In this document: piece by piece, positions 22,186 to 29,028 of the stretch
How the letters are laid out: each line of letters opens with the position of its first letter
Position numbering within the stretch: the stretch's first letter is position 1
DNA from: a virus
Reading direction: 5' to 3' (one strand)
Virus record (IMG/VR): IMGVR_UViG_3300031951_000204
Location: 1 to 54,894 of that record
Length of the DNA: 54,894 nucleotides
Position numbers and translations under genes: made by a program
Notes under the pieces: generated by a model
The model's database searches: none
The model's input: only the letters and a program-made list of their open reading frames with translations
What the model was told of the DNA's origin: nothing

Positions 22186-22197
22186 GTTTCGTTGGGG
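22183..22197 (-). promoter_or_regulatory. CCCCAACGAAAC start-codon leader (class B motif)
   Basis: On the minus strand CCCCAACGAAACATGAAG, directly against the ATG of the 174-residue gene and just after a strong hairpin. Confidence 0.5.
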
Positions 22198-22201
22198 TTG
22201 T

Positions 22202-22222
22202 GGCGGGGGATCGAACCCCGCC
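22202..22222. repeat. tRNA T-arm-like hairpin
   Basis: The minus strand reads GGCGGGG-TTCGATC-CCCCGCC, a perfect 7-bp stem with a seven-base loop that has the TTCGATC form of a tRNA T-loop. It lies between two minus-strand genes and has no T-tract, so it is not a typical terminator. The same loop sequence occurs in the candidate attP at 10314-10320. Confidence 0.45.
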
Positions 22223-22233
22223 GGGTTGGTTGG

Positions 22234-22590
22234 TCACTTCGTCACGGTCGGGCACTTGCGGTTCTCCCACTTGTCCGACCACGCGGAAAGAATGCTGTCC
22301 ATCGCATCCGGAATGTCGGATCGATAGGTGTAATCCGCCACGAGTTCAAAAGGCTCGTTTCCAAGCACGAGAAACAGCGTGTAGCGTTCCTCTCCCTTGG
22401 CGAGCCTCAGCCATCCCTCGTCACACGCTGTCAGATTCTCCACAGCAAGCTTCTTGGCTTTGGATGGTTCGAGGTGCGCAAGGTGATCCCGCTCTTCCCC
22501 ATTGTCAGCGTAGCGCAGGACATAGCCCGCGCGCTGCAAATGGTTCACAAGGCTCGATACAACGGGTTTCCAATTCAGGTAGGTTCTCAT
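22234..22590 (-). CDS. Hypothetical phage protein
   Basis: 118 residues. The layout RTYLNWKPVVSSLVNHLQRA GYVLRYADNGEE, then ACDEGWLRLAKGEERYTLFL VLGNEPFELVADYTY is one I recognise from phage proteins of unknown function, often near replication genes. The leader before the ATG is C/A-rich (CCCCAACCAACAAA) with no Shine-Dalgarno. Confidence 0.6.
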   Translation of the reverse strand: MRTYLNWKPVVSSLVNHLQRAGYVLRYADNGEERDHLAHLEPSKAKKLAVENLTACDEGWLRLAKGEERYTLFLVLGNEPFELVADYTYRSDIPDAMDSILSAWSDKWENRKCPTVTK

Positions 22591-22624
22591 TTTGTTGGTT
22601 GGGGTTGGGGTTCTGGTTGGTTTC

Positions 22625-22888
22625 TCAGATGCTCAAAAGGCGGGATTGCGATCCATTGCGGAATCCGCGATAAATCGGTGTCTTGCTGTCCCGGCGGCGC
22701 GCATCCATCGCTGCCCCGCGAATCGTCGTGAACGGACCATAAGCCGAGCAATAGCCCACCATGGGGCACACAGTTTCCGAATCCGGAGAGTCGGCGGAAT
22801 AGGCACGGAAGAAACCGGACTTTTCAGCGTGCCAGTCTTCCATGATTACGATGCAGGGGGTGGTTGTGGTGTCGGTGTTTGCTTTCAT
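22625..22888 (-). CDS. Hypothetical protein, first of the minus operon
   Basis: 87 residues from ATG 22888. The product (KANTDTTTTPCIVIMEDWHA, EKSGFFRAYSADSPDSETVC, MVGYCSAYGPFTTIRGAAMD) is alpha/beta with three cysteines. Upstream starts would read through the repeat array and are unlikely. The promoter region holds AAACC-AAAGC-GGTTT, a 5+5 palindrome at 22904-22920, so the gene may be regulated from the adjacent array. Confidence 0.5.
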   Translation of the reverse strand: MKANTDTTTTPCIVIMEDWHAEKSGFFRAYSADSPDSETVCPMVGYCSAYGPFTTIRGAAMDARRRDSKTPIYRGFRNGSQSRLLSI

Positions 22889-22966
22889 TGCGGCGTCAAG
22901 ATACCAAACCGCTTTGGTTTGCCAAGAACTATTTTCATCCAATTTTCCACTGTTCACACGAACAAA

Positions 22967-23151
22967 GTGCAAAGGTGCAAAACCTAGTGCAAAACATAGT
23001 GCAAAATGCACTCACTGGTGCATGTTCATAAGTGCAGTAGTGCAAAGGTGCAAAATGGCCCCTTGTGAAACAAGGGCCAATGCACTTTGCACTTTGCACT
23101 ATGCACCAAACACAAAAATTCACTTCTAACAGCCAAGTGCAAACTTTGCAC
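22967..23151. repeat. Iteron-like GTGCA/TGCAC array with central hairpin
   Basis: About 15 short repeats, mostly AGTGCAAA on the left (22967-23052) and TTTGCACT on the right (23081-23151), point toward an imperfect hairpin (23057-23078, GGCCCCTTG and CAAGGGCC). The stretch is AT-rich around the array and separates the minus and plus operons. This symmetry suggests a replication origin with iterons for the initiator, or a large regulator-binding region. Confidence 0.6.
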
Positions 23152-23152
23152 C

Positions 23153-23167
23153 TTGACGAAACGTGAA
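23153..23167 (+). promoter_or_regulatory. TTGACGAAACGTGAA motif (class A), 35 nt before ATG
   Basis: TTGACGAAACGTGAA, with ATG 23188 exactly 35 bases after its first base. Nearly palindromic (TTSACG-AAA-CGTSAA). It is the first motif of the plus-strand packaging and structural region. Confidence 0.6.
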
Positions 23168-23187
23168 CCCCGTCAACCATCCCTCCC

Positions 23188-23430
23188 ATGTCCAAACCCA
23201 AAACATCCGCCAACTCCAACATCCCCGAAGGCTTCAAGGTCCGAATCTTCCTCCCCGGTGCCGTCATCCACGTTCTCACGGCGTCTGAGCCTCAAATCAT
23301 CCGCGACGAGCAAGATCGAATCATATCCGCCCACCTCGACATCATCCCCAACACCGAGCACGGCGATTCCATCGGATTCATCGACTGGTCCGCCGTCATC
23401 GCCGTCTCTTGGCGTCAAACGAACGTTTGA
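23188..23430 (+). CDS. Hypothetical small protein
   Basis: 80 residues, beta-rich: SKPKTSANSNIPEGFKVRIF, then LPGAVIHVLTASEPQIIRDE and HGDSIGFIDWSAVIAVSWRQ. No family recognised. It follows the class A motif at the standard distance and is the first gene of the plus operon. Confidence 0.55.
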   Translation: MSKPKTSANSNIPEGFKVRIFLPGAVIHVLTASEPQIIRDEQDRIISAHLDIIPNTEHGDSIGFIDWSAVIAVSWRQTNV

Positions 23431-23496
23431 GGTTTCAGCCGTGGCGGTGGGGGGTGGCCGACTACAAGCAAGCATCGGTTACGCATACGCGCGCAG

Positions 23497-23529
23497 AATT
23501 TGCTCTTGCAAAAAATTCGCTCCTGCAAA
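23497..23529. repeat. Two tandem 16-bp repeats
   Basis: AATTTGCTCTTGCAAA (23497-23512) and AATTCGCTCCTGCAAA (23514-23529), two mismatches, lie between the 80- and 137-residue genes, 11 bp before an ATG. Likely a regulator-binding pair. Confidence 0.4.
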
Positions 23530-23540
23530 CAAGTTGCGTC

Positions 23541-23954
23541 ATGGATGCCGTTGCAATCGTGAACGCAGAATTACCCAAAGGCCGCAGACCGCTGACGAGC
23601 CTTGCCAATCCCGGCGACCTTTCCCCGAAGGTCTTGAGCATCCTCACCGAGAAGGTCCCGCCCGCCGAGGTGGCCGATGCGATTGGCGACATGATACGAG
23701 CCAAGCGAGTGACGAAGAACGGCGTGGAGGTGGATGGGCGGCAGCGTGAGGCTGGCGTGAAGCTGTGGCTGGCCTATGCCGTGGGCCTGCCGGTTCAACG
23801 CGTGGAAAGCGTCAACGTCAACCTCGACGCGGAATCCGGTGTTGGGTTGCGCGAACGCTTGGCGAAATCCCCCGCGCTCCGGGCGGCATTGCGAAAGGAG
23901 CTAGATGCCGCTGACTCGGTGGAGGTGGAAAGCGTGGCAGAAAAAGGAGTGTAG
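23541..23954 (+). CDS. Possible terminase small subunit-like protein
   Basis: 137 residues from ATG 23541. DLSPKVLSILTEKVPPAEVA DAIGDMIRAKRVTK, then DGRQREAGVKLWLAYAVGLP VQRVESVNVN and a helical C-terminus (GLRERLAKSPALRAALRKEL). A stretch like GLPVQRVE is common in phage proteins upstream of the large terminase, including some small terminases, and the location about 1.5 kb before terL fits. No HTH is visible, so the call is tentative. An upstream start would run through the tandem repeats and is unlikely. Confidence 0.4.
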   Translation: MDAVAIVNAELPKGRRPLTSLANPGDLSPKVLSILTEKVPPAEVADAIGDMIRAKRVTKNGVEVDGRQREAGVKLWLAYAVGLPVQRVESVNVNLDAESGVGLRERLAKSPALRAALRKELDAADSVEVESVAEKGV

Positions 23955-24045
23955 CAAAATAAACGGTTGTCGCATGGGTTTCGCGCGGATTTTCGGCTTT
24001 CGATTCGTGCTCCTGTAATCCTCCGTTATTTTTGCCACGTTCGGA

Positions 24046-24060
24046 TTGACGAAACGTGGG
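24046..24060 (+). promoter_or_regulatory. TTGACGAAACGTGGG motif (class A), 36 nt before ATG
   Basis: TTGACGAAACGT at 24046 with the serine recombinase ATG at 24082. A short GTG ORF inside the interval also ends at that ATG. Confidence 0.6.
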
Positions 24061-24081
24061 GATGGGCGAGAATGTGGCGAC

Positions 24082-24723
24082 ATGAAAGCAATCCAACAAA
24101 TCCCCGTTGCCATCCTCGCCCGCGTCTCAACCTCCAAGCAGGACAACGATAGGCAAGTGCACGAGTTGACCGAGCATGCCGAGCGCTCAGGCTGGCGCGT
24201 GGTCGAAGTGATCCGCGAGCAAGTGAGCGGCGCGAGCAAGACAAGGCCGGATGTTGTGCGCGCCAAGGAACTCGCCAAGGCTGGCACAATCCGAAAGGTG
24301 CTCGTGCATGAGATTTCCCGCCTTGGCCGTCGTCCGGCCCTTGTGCATGAGGTTGTGGAAAGCCTTCACGAGTCAGGCGCGAGCCTTTACTGGCACTCAC
24401 AGCGCATTGAAACGCTTTTGCCGGATGGCAGGCGCAATCCCGCGGCAGGCATCATGCTTGCGGTGATGGCGGAAATGGCGCAGGCGGAGAGGGAAACGCT
24501 CATCGAGCGCACGCGCTCCGGGTTGGCAGAGGCGCGGAGAAAGGGCCGGGTGCTTGGCCGTCCGAAAGGCAGCACGCTGGACGCTGCGGAGCTTGTGGCG
24601 CGGCATCCCGACATCGCGCGGCACCTGCGGGCCGGTCATTCGATTCGCCACGCTGCGGCGATCACAGGCAAGAGCACGGGCACGGTGCAGGCGGTGAAAC
24701 GGGCGATGGAGAAACAGTCTTGA
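24082..24723 (+). CDS. Serine recombinase (resolvase/invertase)
   Basis: 213 residues. The catalytic N-terminus reads VAILARVSTSKQDNDRQVHE (Ser16 nucleophile after Arg14), then VSGASKTRPDVVRAKELAKA, VLVHEISRLGRRPALVHEVV and MAEMAQAERETLIERTRSGL, the family signature. The C-terminal GRVLGRPKGSTLDAAEL and IRHAAAITGKSTGTVQAVKR form the HTH of small resolvase/invertases. Such enzymes resolve replicon multimers, invert DNA segments or act as integrases. The window also has a tyrosine integrase and an inverted two-gene island, so inversion is a possibility to test. Confidence 0.85.
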   Translation: MKAIQQIPVAILARVSTSKQDNDRQVHELTEHAERSGWRVVEVIREQVSGASKTRPDVVRAKELAKAGTIRKVLVHEISRLGRRPALVHEVVESLHESGASLYWHSQRIETLLPDGRRNPAAGIMLAVMAEMAQAERETLIERTRSGLAEARRKGRVLGRPKGSTLDAAELVARHPDIARHLRAGHSIRHAAAITGKSTGTVQAVKRAMEKQS

Positions 24724-24734
24724 CGAAACGTGAA
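24720..24734 (+). promoter_or_regulatory. TTGACGAAACGTGAA motif (class A), 35 nt before ATG
   Basis: TTGACGAAACGTGAA at 24720, with ATG 24755 35 bases downstream. The motif overlaps the stop codon of the serine recombinase, so the downstream gene gets its own signal inside an apparent operon. Confidence 0.6.
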
Positions 24735-24754
24735 GGCTGGAAACAACGCCAGCC

Positions 24755-25336
24755 ATGGACATCACCGACCGCAGGACCGATCCGCTACCCGCCGCAGGCA
24801 AGCTCCGCCTCGTGAATGACGAGGGGAAAGCCCGCATCCTCGACAGCAACGGGAAACGCGCGCGGTTGAGGGCGGAGGCTGGAATCCCCCTGCATGCGGT
24901 TGCGGCGACGGCTACGCTTGACCCGACCGGCACAAACAACAGCGTGCTTTACACCGCCAAGGTTGCAGGCGCGGCGGGAAATGCCATTTCGGTGCAATAC
25001 GCGATCAGCGGTGCGGGAAGCGCGGTGTTGTCGGTTGCCGTGAACGGCACGGCGATCCTTGTGACGGCGGGCAGCGCAACGGTGGCATCGGCGGTCATTA
25101 CGGCGGTCAACGCTGACGCTGCGGCATCGGCCCTTGTGACCGCGGCGGCATCGGGCACGGTGACGGGTGCGATTGCGGCGGTTGCGCAGACCTACCTTGC
25201 CAATGGTGAGGATGCCACGGAAGGGGTGTATGGTGACATGCTTTTGACGGAAACCGGATACTTGTGCATAGCGTTTGCCGATGTGAAGAAATCCAGCACG
25301 AGCGGATGGCGAGCGGTTGAAGTTCCTACTGTCTAA
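24755..25336 (+). CDS. Virion surface/decoration-like protein
   Basis: 193 residues. The C-terminal two thirds (from TGTNNSVLYTAKVAGAAGNA through NADAAASALVTAAASGTVTG) is the Ala/Thr/Gly/Val-rich beta module common in phage head-decoration and tail-associated proteins. The first 45 residues are charged (DITDRRTDPLPAAGKLRLVN). It lies just before the large terminase, an unusual place for a structural gene, and could be an adhesin-like surface protein. A hairpin follows its stop. Confidence 0.6.
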   Translation: MDITDRRTDPLPAAGKLRLVNDEGKARILDSNGKRARLRAEAGIPLHAVAATATLDPTGTNNSVLYTAKVAGAAGNAISVQYAISGAGSAVLSVAVNGTAILVTAGSATVASAVITAVNADAAASALVTAAASGTVTGAIAAVAQTYLANGEDATEGVYGDMLLTETGYLCIAFADVKKSSTSGWRAVEVPTV

Positions 25337-25343
25337 CAATTCT

Positions 25344-25361
25344 CCCGCAGTCGCATGCGGG
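25344..25361 (+). terminator. Possible terminator hairpin
   Basis: CCCGCA (25344-25349) and TGCGGG (25356-25361) enclose a six-base loop, 7 bp after the stop of the decoration-like gene. No T-tract follows, so it may attenuate or stabilise the mRNA rather than terminate. Confidence 0.35.
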
Positions 25362-25440
25362 CCGTGCGGTTAATGGGTTTTCCGCGCGGATTCATGTCTC
25401 ACCTCGGCCCGGCGGGGTATGCGACACCGGGAAACTTTGC

Positions 25441-27195
25441 ATGGAAGGACTCGACACGATCTTGCGGGAGGCTACGCGCTGGGATGTTGCGGCGTGGTTT
25501 GAGGGGTTTGGGAAGATACGTCGGAAGGGTGGGGAGTTGGTGAGTCCGCGGGCGAACGTGTATCAGCATCGAATCAGCGAGGTGTTGCGTGAGGCGCATG
25601 AGCGGGGGAGGCCAGCGAGGCTGGTGTGTTTGAAACCGCGGCAGAAGGGCAGCTCGACATTCAGTGTTGCGGCGCTGTATCGGCGGATGATGGCGAAGCC
25701 GGGTGCTGGGTTGATTGCGGGTGGCGCGCATTTCCAAGGTGCGAACCTGTTCAAGATTCTCAAGACCTACACGGAGAATGACGGGTTGGATGGTGATGCG
25801 TGCAAGGTGATGGACACGTCGGCGCGGTTTCGGAATGGATCGAGCATTGAGCGGATCACGTTGGCGAACAGCAATGCGGGCCGGTCGGGGACGTTTCAGG
25901 CGATGGTGTTGACGGAGGTGGCGTATTTGTCGGAGGAAGGGGTTGCGAATGCGGACGAGGTGTTAAACGGGTTGGTGAAGTGTGTTCCGTATGAGCCGGA
26001 CACGTTCATTATTCAGGAGAGCACGGCGAAGGGTGCGAGCGGGAGCTTCTATGATCTATGGCGTGGAGGGATTGAGTTTGACGAGTTCATGGCCGGGAAG
26101 AACGGCTATGTGAAGGTGTTTGCGGCGTGGTATGAGTTTGAGGATTCGCGGTTGTTGCCGGATGGTGAGGGGATAGGCGGATGGGATGATTTGACGGATC
26201 AGGAGCGGAGGTTGGCGGAGAAGTGGAATTTGGACTTGGAGCAGGTTGCGTGGATGCGGTGGGCGATACGGGAGGAGTGCAAGGGGGACTTTGACAAGTT
26301 CTGTCAGGACTACCCGTTTGATCCGGAGACGGCGTTCCTAAAGTCGGGTCGTGGTCGGTTCAGCATTGAGGGGTTGGAGTATCAGGAGAAGCGGTCGCGT
26401 GAGTGCAAGCGTGAGCATGGGGCGTTGGAATACAACGAGCGTGCGGACTCGGTGCAATGGGTTCCGATGAATGAGGGAGAGGCGCGGAGTGTTCGGTGGG
26501 AGACGCCGCGTGTCGGTTGCCGGTATTTGGTTGCGGTTGACCCTATGACGGGAGCATCGCAGACGGGTGGTGATGATCCGGACTCGCATGGTGTGTTTGT
26601 GTTGCGGCAGGGTTATCTGGACCGTGGCGAGTGGGTTGAGCCTGCGGTTGTGATGCGCAACATGCTGGTTGCGGATGGTGTTCGGTTCGGGTGCTGGTGG
26701 GACATTGACGTGTTGGAGGAAGAGGTGTGGAGGATGGCGAGGTATTGGCAGGCCATCATTGTTCCGGAGATGAACATGGATCGAGGGTTGGTGGAGTTGT
26801 TGAAGTTGAGGGGGGACGTGGACATTTATCAGCGTGAGATTTTCAACCGGCGGGAAATGACGCGGACGAAGGCGTTGGGATGGGTGACGGACATCCGGAC
26901 GCGTCCGATGGTGATTGAGGGGTTGGCGCGTGCTGTTAGAGAGGCGGGGCGAGGTGGGTCGGGTGAGGGGATTGAGATACGCTGTCCGTGGGCGCTGGCG
27001 CAGATGCGGAATTTTGTTGTGAAGCCGAACGGGAAGGCTGAGGCGGGGCCGGGATGGCATGATGATGATGTGCTGGCGTTGGCGATTGGTGTTGCGACGT
27101 TGGAGATGGCGGTTCCGTGGCAGGAGCGTGAGCGGATGTATGGTGGGCGGAAGTTTTTGGTGGGTGGACGCAAGGCTGCGGGGCAATGGGATTGA
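25441..27195 (+). CDS. terL: Terminase large subunit
   Basis: 584 residues. Walker A is the variant KPRQKGSST (65-73) in RLVCLKPRQKGSST, and Walker B is in MVLTEVAYLSEEG. The C-terminal RNase H-like nuclease carries YLVAVDPMTG (Asp about 366) and HDDDVLALAI (about 540). It translocates DNA into the capsid and cuts concatemers. Codon use is unlike its neighbours: Val, Leu and Gly codons end mostly in G or T (gtg, ttg, ggt), while flanking genes favour C, which suggests separate ancestry. No Shine-Dalgarno is visible before ATG 25441. Confidence 0.92.
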   Translation: MEGLDTILREATRWDVAAWFEGFGKIRRKGGELVSPRANVYQHRISEVLREAHERGRPARLVCLKPRQKGSSTFSVAALYRRMMAKPGAGLIAGGAHFQGANLFKILKTYTENDGLDGDACKVMDTSARFRNGSSIERITLANSNAGRSGTFQAMVLTEVAYLSEEGVANADEVLNGLVKCVPYEPDTFIIQESTAKGASGSFYDLWRGGIEFDEFMAGKNGYVKVFAAWYEFEDSRLLPDGEGIGGWDDLTDQERRLAEKWNLDLEQVAWMRWAIREECKGDFDKFCQDYPFDPETAFLKSGRGRFSIEGLEYQEKRSRECKREHGALEYNERADSVQWVPMNEGEARSVRWETPRVGCRYLVAVDPMTGASQTGGDDPDSHGVFVLRQGYLDRGEWVEPAVVMRNMLVADGVRFGCWWDIDVLEEEVWRMARYWQAIIVPEMNMDRGLVELLKLRGDVDIYQREIFNRREMTRTKALGWVTDIRTRPMVIEGLARAVREAGRGGSGEGIEIRCPWALAQMRNFVVKPNGKAEAGPGWHDDDVLALAIGVATLEMAVPWQERERMYGGRKFLVGGRKAAGQWD

Positions 27196-27385
27196 CACGC
27201 CCCCACGAGACGCAAAGGATGGTTTTGCCAGTGAGCATCGCGGGTTGACGCGAGTATCAGGCGCGATTGAGTCCAAAGGGCTGTGACACGGCCAGCCACG
27301 GTTGCGCAAGGTTGCCTCCCACAAAAACAAGGGGGGCGGATGGGCAAGGTCGGTTCATGGCTGACAATCCTTCCCACTGGAAATC

Positions 27386-27400
27386 TTGACAAAACGTGGG
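27386..27400 (+). promoter_or_regulatory. TTGACAAAACGTGGG motif (class A), 34 nt before ATG
   Basis: TTGACAAAACGT at 27386, with the downstream ATG at 27420. The preceding 190 bp (27196-27385) carries no convincing gene; only a 22-codon ORF near 27339 was noticed. Confidence 0.55.
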
Positions 27401-27419
27401 GGCCGTGAACAACGCGGGC

Positions 27420-28952
27420 ATGAGCGAGATCATTCCTGTGTTGGAGCTTGGAAAAGCGCGTGCGAAAGAAGCGTTTTTGGCTGGGAGCGGGAGGGTGATT
27501 AACCCGAGTCGGAATGCTGACACGAGGCAGGTCCGGTATCGGATGGGTCGCCACCGCGGGAAAACGCCGGATCAGGTTGACTCGGAGTTCGAGCGGTTGT
27601 GGGGGAGTGTGAATCCGAAGGTGCGGGAGAAGTATGCGAAGATGGCGGGTCCGCAGACGAGTTCCGGGTATGGTGCGAAGGTTGAGAAGCCGGAGATGAA
27701 GAAGGTTCCGCTTGCTCCGGTGCCGCGCCCCGAGGCGAAGCCAGATGCTGCAAAAGTTCCGACGTTTGATGATTTGACGAAGGTTGACCATTCGGCGCTG
27801 ACTCCTGACGGGATGCGTCATTCGATTGGCGATGGAGCGGCGAGCGCGCCGGTATCTTTGCCGAAGATGCCTGATGCCGTGACCGGCACGCCTGAAGAAT
27901 GGAAGGCATACAACGATCAAATGGCAAAGTTGAACCCGTCAACGCCGTTTCTCAAAACTCCAATGGGCAAGCTCGTCGCACCGATTGTTGACCCTGACAC
28001 GATCCACAACACTGATTCGGCTGGCAATCGGATCGACAAGCCGGGTTCGGTGAAGCCAACCGCGGCGACTCCGGTTGCGACGGTTGAAAAGCCGGGAGCA
28101 TTTGCGGGAGCGAAGCGCCGTGGGGGAGCTTCCCCAAGCGCGCAGCAAGGTCGGATTTCAAGCGGGGCGAGTCCGTCCGCGCCGCCCGCGGTTCGTGATG
28201 CGGCGGCTGACGTGGCGGACAAGCCGTGGCAGAATGTTGCGGGTCAGCCAGCGCAAACGCCTGTTCCGCGCCCGATGCCGGACCAAAAGACGTCATCGGT
28301 GACCCCGGCGGAGCGCGCCCGTCCAACAATGTCGGAGACTCCGGCGGGCATGGAGTTGGTCGGGATGAAGGGTGGAGTTCCGCAGTATGAGTCAATTGGC
28401 AGCGTGTATGGTGAAAGCCCGCGCAAGGCTGATGCGCCTCCGCTTGGAAATGTTGGTCCGGTGCGCGCTGAAAGGACGGCGAATGACATTCGGGCGGACT
28501 ATCAGAATCGGAACCAGACGCCTGCCAACCGCGCCGGAGCGGACAATGCGATGCGATCACAAGGCATGGTTATCCCTGCCACTCCGCAAACTCCGGTAAC
28601 ACGCGGCCCGGCCAGCCAGCCAGCCCCGGCCTACCAGTCGCCCACGGAAAAGGGAGGCGCGTTCAGCCGCGAGCGATACGCCAAGACCGCTGCGGCGCAG
28701 CAGGAGGGTTGGGACAAGAAAGCGATCCGTGATGGCACCGCAAGTCAGGCCACCAAAGATAAATGGTCTGACTACTCCAAAGAACGTGAGGCCGGTGTTG
28801 CGATGGACAAAGAGATCAACAAAGGCAAGCCCTACGGCGGAGCGGCCCCGGTTGTCGGTGGCGTAGGTAGCACTCCGAACAGCAAGGTTGTCGGGATTCG
28901 TCCCGGTTCTGCTTTTCCGATCCGCAAGCCGCGGTTTGCGATGGCTCGATGA
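27420..28952 (+). CDS. Pro/Ala-rich hypothetical virion protein
   Basis: 510 residues from ATG 27420, which has the class A spacing; a GTG at 27396 is the alternative. A short ordered N-terminus (SEIIPVLELGKARAKEAFLA, VRYRMGRHRGKTPDQVDSEF, ERLWGSVNPKVREKYAKMAG) is followed by about 350 residues of low complexity rich in Pro, Ala, Gly and Ser, with a more ordered tail (YAKTAAAQQEGWDKKAIRDG). Such intrinsically disordered proteins next to giant internal proteins may be ejected with the DNA. Function unknown. Confidence 0.55.
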   Translation: MSEIIPVLELGKARAKEAFLAGSGRVINPSRNADTRQVRYRMGRHRGKTPDQVDSEFERLWGSVNPKVREKYAKMAGPQTSSGYGAKVEKPEMKKVPLAPVPRPEAKPDAAKVPTFDDLTKVDHSALTPDGMRHSIGDGAASAPVSLPKMPDAVTGTPEEWKAYNDQMAKLNPSTPFLKTPMGKLVAPIVDPDTIHNTDSAGNRIDKPGSVKPTAATPVATVEKPGAFAGAKRRGGASPSAQQGRISSGASPSAPPAVRDAAADVADKPWQNVAGQPAQTPVPRPMPDQKTSSVTPAERARPTMSETPAGMELVGMKGGVPQYESIGSVYGESPRKADAPPLGNVGPVRAERTANDIRADYQNRNQTPANRAGADNAMRSQGMVIPATPQTPVTRGPASQPAPAYQSPTEKGGAFSRERYAKTAAAQQEGWDKKAIRDGTASQATKDKWSDYSKEREAGVAMDKEINKGKPYGGAAPVVGGVGSTPNSKVVGIRPGSAFPIRKPRFAMAR

Positions 28953-29028
28953 TTTTTCACAGACGGGCCGCGATGGCGGCGAACGAAACGACGGGTGGAT
29001 ACCCGCAACCTCAACCTTATGAAATCAG

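Noticed and set aside
22967-23151. CRISPR array
   Set aside because: The repeats are 5-8 bases, irregularly spaced and in both orientations, with no spacers of uniform length and no cas genes.
26338-27330. 330-residue minus-strand ORF opposite the terminase
   Set aside because: It is an antisense shadow of the terminase with a His/Arg/Pro composition typical of such frames.
27339-27407. 22-codon ORF before the Pro/Ala-rich gene
   Set aside because: It is too short, lacks a start signal, and crosses the class A motif.
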